From: Paracoccaceae bacterium
GTDB taxonomy: Bacteria > Pseudomonadota > Alphaproteobacteria > Rhodobacterales > Rhodobacteraceae
Length of the DNA stretch: 64,000 nt
Direction of reading: 5' to 3'
NCBI GenBank assembly: GCA_024742695.1
Contig: JANSXY010000013.1
Coordinates: forward strand, 1-64,000
Below are positions 61,077 to 64,000 of the stretch, one piece after another; position 1 is the first letter of the stretch, and each line of letters begins with the position of its first letter. A model generated the notes under the pieces. That model saw only the letters and a list, made by a program, of their open reading frames with translations. It was not told the origin of the DNA and ran no database searches. The translations under genes were made by a program, and so were the position numbers.

Positions 61077-62594
61077 ATGGCGAACCCGCTCTACGACCGT
61101 CTGTTTGGTTGCCATGCCGGCAAGACCACGACGTTCCTGCACCTGCCGGGCGGCGGCAGCGTCAGCCATGCCGCTTTTCTCGATCAGGCGGCGCGGATCG
61201 CGCATGTGCTGAGCGCGGCCGGCCTCGCCCCCGGCGACCGGCTGGCCGCGCAGGTCGAGAAATCGCCCCAGGCGCTGGCGCTCTATGCCGCCTGCGTACA
61301 GGCCGGTGTGGTGTTCCTGCCGCTCAACACCGCCTACACCACCGACGAGCTGTCGTATTTCATCGAGAACAGCGGCGCGGCGATGCTGGTTTGCGATGCG
61401 GCGAAAGAGGCCGCGCTGGCGCCGATCGCCGCGCGCCTTGGCGCCCGGCTGGAGACGCTGAACGCCGACGGCGGCGGCACGCTAACGGAACGCGCCGGGA
61501 GACAGCCAGCCGGCTTTCCCACGGTTGACCGCGGCGCGGACGACCTCGCCGCCTTCCTCTACACCTCCGGTACCACCGGGCGCTCGAAGGGCGCGATGCT
61601 GACCCAGGACAACCTTCTGTCGAACGCCGAAACCCTGGCCGAGGCCTGGCGCTTCACGGCCGACGACGTGCTGCTGCACGCGCTGCCGATCTTCCATACC
61701 CACGGCCTGTTCGTTGCCACCAACATCGCCCTGGCGACCGGCGGCGCGATGGTCTTCCTGCCGAAATTCGACGCCGACGCGGTGATCGCGCAACTGCCGC
61801 GCGCCACCGCGATGATGGGGGTGCCGACCTTCTACACCCGGCTGCTGGACGATCCGCGCCTGACCTGCGACCTTGTCGCGCACATGCGGCTGTTCGTGTC
61901 CGGCAGCGCGCCGCTTCTGGCCGAAACCCACCGGCAGTTCGAGGCGCGCACAGGGCACCGGATCCTCGAACGCTACGGCATGACCGAGACGAACATGAAC
62001 ACCTCCAACCCCTATGACGGCGAGCGCCGCGCCGGCACCGTCGGTTTCCCGCTGCCGGGGGTGGAGTTGAAGATCACCGATCCGCAGACCGGGGCGGAGC
62101 TGCCGCAGGGCGAGATCGGCCAGCTCGAGGTGCGGGGCCGCAACGTCTTCAAGGGCTATTGGCAGATGCCGGAAAAGACCGCGGCGGAACTGCGCGCCGA
62201 CGGGTTCTTCATCACCGGCGATCTCGGCCTGATCGATGCCGACGGTTACGTCCACATCGTCGGCCGCAACAAGGATCTGATCATCTCGGGCGGCTACAAC
62301 ATCTATCCCAAGGAGATCGAGTTGCTGCTCGATGCCCAGCCCGGCGTTCTGGAAAGCGCGGTGATCGGGGTGCCGCACGCGGATCTCGGCGAAACGGTCC
62401 TTGGCCTGATCGTGCCGCAACCGGGCGGCGCCCCCGATCTCGATGCCATAGCCGCCGCGATGACGGCCGCGCTGGCGCGGTTCAAGCTGCCGCGCAAGCT
62501 GATTGTGATCGACGCGCTGCCGCGCAACACGATGGGAAAGGTCCAGAAGAACGTCCTGCGTGAAACCTATCGCGACGTTTTCGCGGGCCGCTGA
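61077..62594 (+). CDS. matB: Malonyl-CoA synthetase (malonate-CoA ligase)
   Basis: Forms malonyl-CoA (and often methylmalonyl-CoA) from the acid, ATP and CoA. The 505-residue protein has LYTSGTTGRSKGAML, the MatB-type sequence GMTETNMNTSNPYDGERRAGTVGFPLPGVEL, TGDLGLIDADGYVHIVGRNKDLIISGGYNIYPKEIE and the catalytic Lys in NTMGKVQKN. TETNMNTSNPY is characteristic of MatB. No malonyl-CoA decarboxylase (matA) is adjacent. It is divergent from the DmdA-like gene and convergent with the PanE-like gene (nine bases between). Confidence 0.9.
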   Translation: MANPLYDRLFGCHAGKTTTFLHLPGGGSVSHAAFLDQAARIAHVLSAAGLAPGDRLAAQVEKSPQALALYAACVQAGVVFLPLNTAYTTDELSYFIENSGAAMLVCDAAKEAALAPIAARLGARLETLNADGGGTLTERAGRQPAGFPTVDRGADDLAAFLYTSGTTGRSKGAMLTQDNLLSNAETLAEAWRFTADDVLLHALPIFHTHGLFVATNIALATGGAMVFLPKFDADAVIAQLPRATAMMGVPTFYTRLLDDPRLTCDLVAHMRLFVSGSAPLLAETHRQFEARTGHRILERYGMTETNMNTSNPYDGERRAGTVGFPLPGVELKITDPQTGAELPQGEIGQLEVRGRNVFKGYWQMPEKTAAELRADGFFITGDLGLIDADGYVHIVGRNKDLIISGGYNIYPKEIELLLDAQPGVLESAVIGVPHADLGETVLGLIVPQPGGAPDLDAIAAAMTAALARFKLPRKLIVIDALPRNTMGKVQKNVLRETYRDVFAGR

Positions 62595-62603
62595 CCCGCC
62601 GGC

Positions 62604-63608
62604 CTACCGCCCGGTTGCGGCCGGTTGTCCGTCGTACAGCCCGGCGATGCGCCCGCGCAACTGCACAAGGGCGAGAACCGTGTCGATCGTCGGCGTCGGG
62701 ATGCCGGTGATCCGGCCGAGTTCCTGCACCGAGCCGACCAGCGCGTCGATTTCCATCGGCCGGCCCTGGTCGAGATCCTGAAGCATCGAGGTCCGGTGCG
62801 CGCCCACCGCCGCGCCGCCATCGATCCGCCGCTCCACGTCGATGGGAAACCGCACGCCGAGCGCTTCGGCGATTTGCTGGGCCTCGAGCATCATGGCGCG
62901 GGCGACGGCGCGGGTGCCCGGATCGATGCACAGCACGTCGAGCGTGGCCAGCGTCAGCGCCGAGATCGGGTTGAACGACAGGTTGCCCCAGAGCTTCACC
63001 CAGATCTCGTCGCGCAGCCGCGGGCGGACCGGAGCCTTCAGCCCGGCGGCGCTCAGCGCCTCGGAAAGCGCGACGGCGCGGGCCGATTTCGACCCGTCCG
63101 GTTCACCCAGCGAGAACCGGTTGCCCTCGATATGCCGGATGACGCCGGGCTCGATCACCTCGGCCGCCGGGTAGACCACGCAGCCCAGCACCCGCTCGGG
63201 GCCGAAACCGTTCCACTGCACGTCGCCGGGGTCGACGCTGGCCAGCCGCGTACCTTCCCAATTGCCGCCGATCTTGTGGAAATACCACCACGGTACGCCG
63301 TTGACGCCGCTGACGATGGTCGTGTTCGGGCCGATCAGCGGCTGCATCCGGTCCACCACGCCGGGCACGGAATGCGCCTTGAGCGTGACGATCACGTAAT
63401 CCTGGTGGCCCAGCGCCGCCGGATCGTCCGAGGCGGTGACCGCAACGCCTTGCGGCGGCCCGTCCTCTTCGATCAGGGTCAGGCCGCGCGCCTGCATCGC
63501 GGCCAGATGCGGGCCACGCGCCACAAGGCTGACATCGGCGCCGGCCATCGCCAGCCTGGCGCCCATGTAGCCGCCGATCGCCCCGGCCCCGAAAATGCAG
63601 ATCTTCAC
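62604..63608 (-). CDS. 2-dehydropantoate 2-reductase family protein
   Basis: NADPH-dependent ketoacid reductase fold, 334 residues. The N-terminal Rossmann motif is ICIFGAGAIGGYMG, followed by VSLVARGPHLAAM; the C-terminal domain has the catalytic-Lys region EIWVKLWGNLSFNPISALT. It may be the pantothenate enzyme PanE, but the accessory context favours a paralogue reducing another 2-keto acid. It is 24 bases from the downstream partial ligase gene in the same orientation. Confidence 0.85.
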   Translation of the reverse strand: MKICIFGAGAIGGYMGARLAMAGADVSLVARGPHLAAMQARGLTLIEEDGPPQGVAVTASDDPAALGHQDYVIVTLKAHSVPGVVDRMQPLIGPNTTIVSGVNGVPWWYFHKIGGNWEGTRLASVDPGDVQWNGFGPERVLGCVVYPAAEVIEPGVIRHIEGNRFSLGEPDGSKSARAVALSEALSAAGLKAPVRPRLRDEIWVKLWGNLSFNPISALTLATLDVLCIDPGTRAVARAMMLEAQQIAEALGVRFPIDVERRIDGGAAVGAHRTSMLQDLDQGRPMEIDALVGSVQELGRITGIPTPTIDTVLALVQLRGRIAGLYDGQPAATGR

Positions 63609-63632
63609 GCGACAGCGTCCTCCGGTTCGACG

Positions 63633-64000
63633 TCAGGCGGGGTCGACGAGCCCCAGTTTCTCGGCCATCCCGATGCGCTGCATCTTGCCGGTCGCGCCCT
63701 TGGGGATCTCGTCGAGGATCACCACCCGGCGCGGCACCTTGAAATCGGCCATCCGCGCAGCCGCGAAATCGCGGATCTCGCGTTCGGTCGCCGCGTGGCC
63801 GTCGCGCAGGACCACCGCCGCGGCGACCTCCTCGCCCAGCTTCGGATGCGGCAGCGCGAAGGCCACGACCTGTTGCACCGCCGGATGATCCATCAGCACG
63901 CCGTCGACCTCCAGCGGGCTGATCTTCTCGCCGCCGCGGTTGATGATCTCCTTCAGCCGCCCGGTCAGGCCGAGGAACCCGTCGGCGTCGAACCGGCCCT
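63633..64000 (-). CDS. AMP-forming acyl-CoA ligase, C-terminal part (5' end outside window)
   Basis: The frame is open from the window edge (64000) to the stop at 63633, so only about 122 C-terminal residues are present. It begins within FDADGFLGLTGRLKEIINRGGEKISPLEVDGVLMDHPAVQQ, the hinge region of the ANL superfamily, and ends with the catalytic Lys in KGATGKMQR. The pattern resembles oxalate- and related CoA ligases. It is upstream of the PanE-like gene and probably co-transcribed with it. Confidence 0.85.
   Translation of the reverse strand, partial: GRFDADGFLGLTGRLKEIINRGGEKISPLEVDGVLMDHPAVQQVVAFALPHPKLGEEVAAAVVLRDGHAATEREIRDFAAARMADFKVPRRVVILDEIPKGATGKMQRIGMAEKLGLVDPA

Overview
The window is a contiguous piece of chromosome from a high-GC alphaproteobacterium, most likely order Rhodobacterales (Rhodobacter, Rhodovulum, Paracoccus or Roseobacter relatives). 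Evidence: strong GC bias at codon third positions; a petP-petR-like regulator pair; a Hint_2-domain protein; a DUF5928-type glycosyltransferase; NodH-like sulfotransferase; an intergenic GC hairpin followed by GGGATATTT; and the gene orders kdsD-lptC-lptA-lptB-rpoN-hpf-ptsN and xseB-ispA-dxs. I see no prophage, IS element, integrase, CRISPR array or rRNA operon.

Layout. 1-8.8 kb is housekeeping: the 3' part of infB, a 45-residue ORF, mutT-argJ, a parvulin, secA and a RadC-family gene. A 414-base non-coding island (8759-9172) with hairpins and a 43-bp triplicated repeat separates radC from dnaK-dnaJ, which has a heat-shock-like promoter. alkB follows. 13.1-24.6 kb is a cell-surface polysaccharide region: Hint protein, ABC-2 export permease, cysQ, kdsB, four glycosyltransferases, galU and a tandem-domain sulfotransferase. 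cysQ, kdsB, the permease and the sulfotransferase together suggest a Kdo-linked, possibly sulfated polysaccharide. 24.6-30.7 kb holds the LPS-transport/sigma-54 cluster on the minus strand, an RNase D-like gene and tRNA-Leu(CAG).

30.9-41.1 kb carries an NDUFA9-like protein, uppP, a five-gene translationally coupled glt operon in which a secreted protein and two GFA-family proteins lie between gltD and gltB, a strong terminator, and mtgA. 41.2-44.7 kb has a glutathione S-transferase gene broken by one in-frame amber codon, queG, two small genes and ilvE. 44.9-50.1 kb contains petP-petR-like regulators, a histone-deacetylase-family hydrolase and xseB-ispA-dxs, which feeds isoprenoid synthesis.

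50.3-56.7 kb is a polyamine/opine-type uptake and oxidation unit: FAD amine oxidoreductase, substrate-binding protein, ATPase, two permeases and a LysR regulator. 56.8-64.0 kb is an accessory catabolic cluster: AhpD/CMD-like protein, acyl-CoA ligase, VOC protein, folate-binding GcvT/DmdA-like protein, malonyl-CoA synthetase, ketopantoate-reductase-family protein and a second acyl-CoA ligase cut by the window edge. This last cluster is the best candidate for an uncharacterised pathway. The most clear-cut oddity is the amber codon in the glutathione S-transferase gene.
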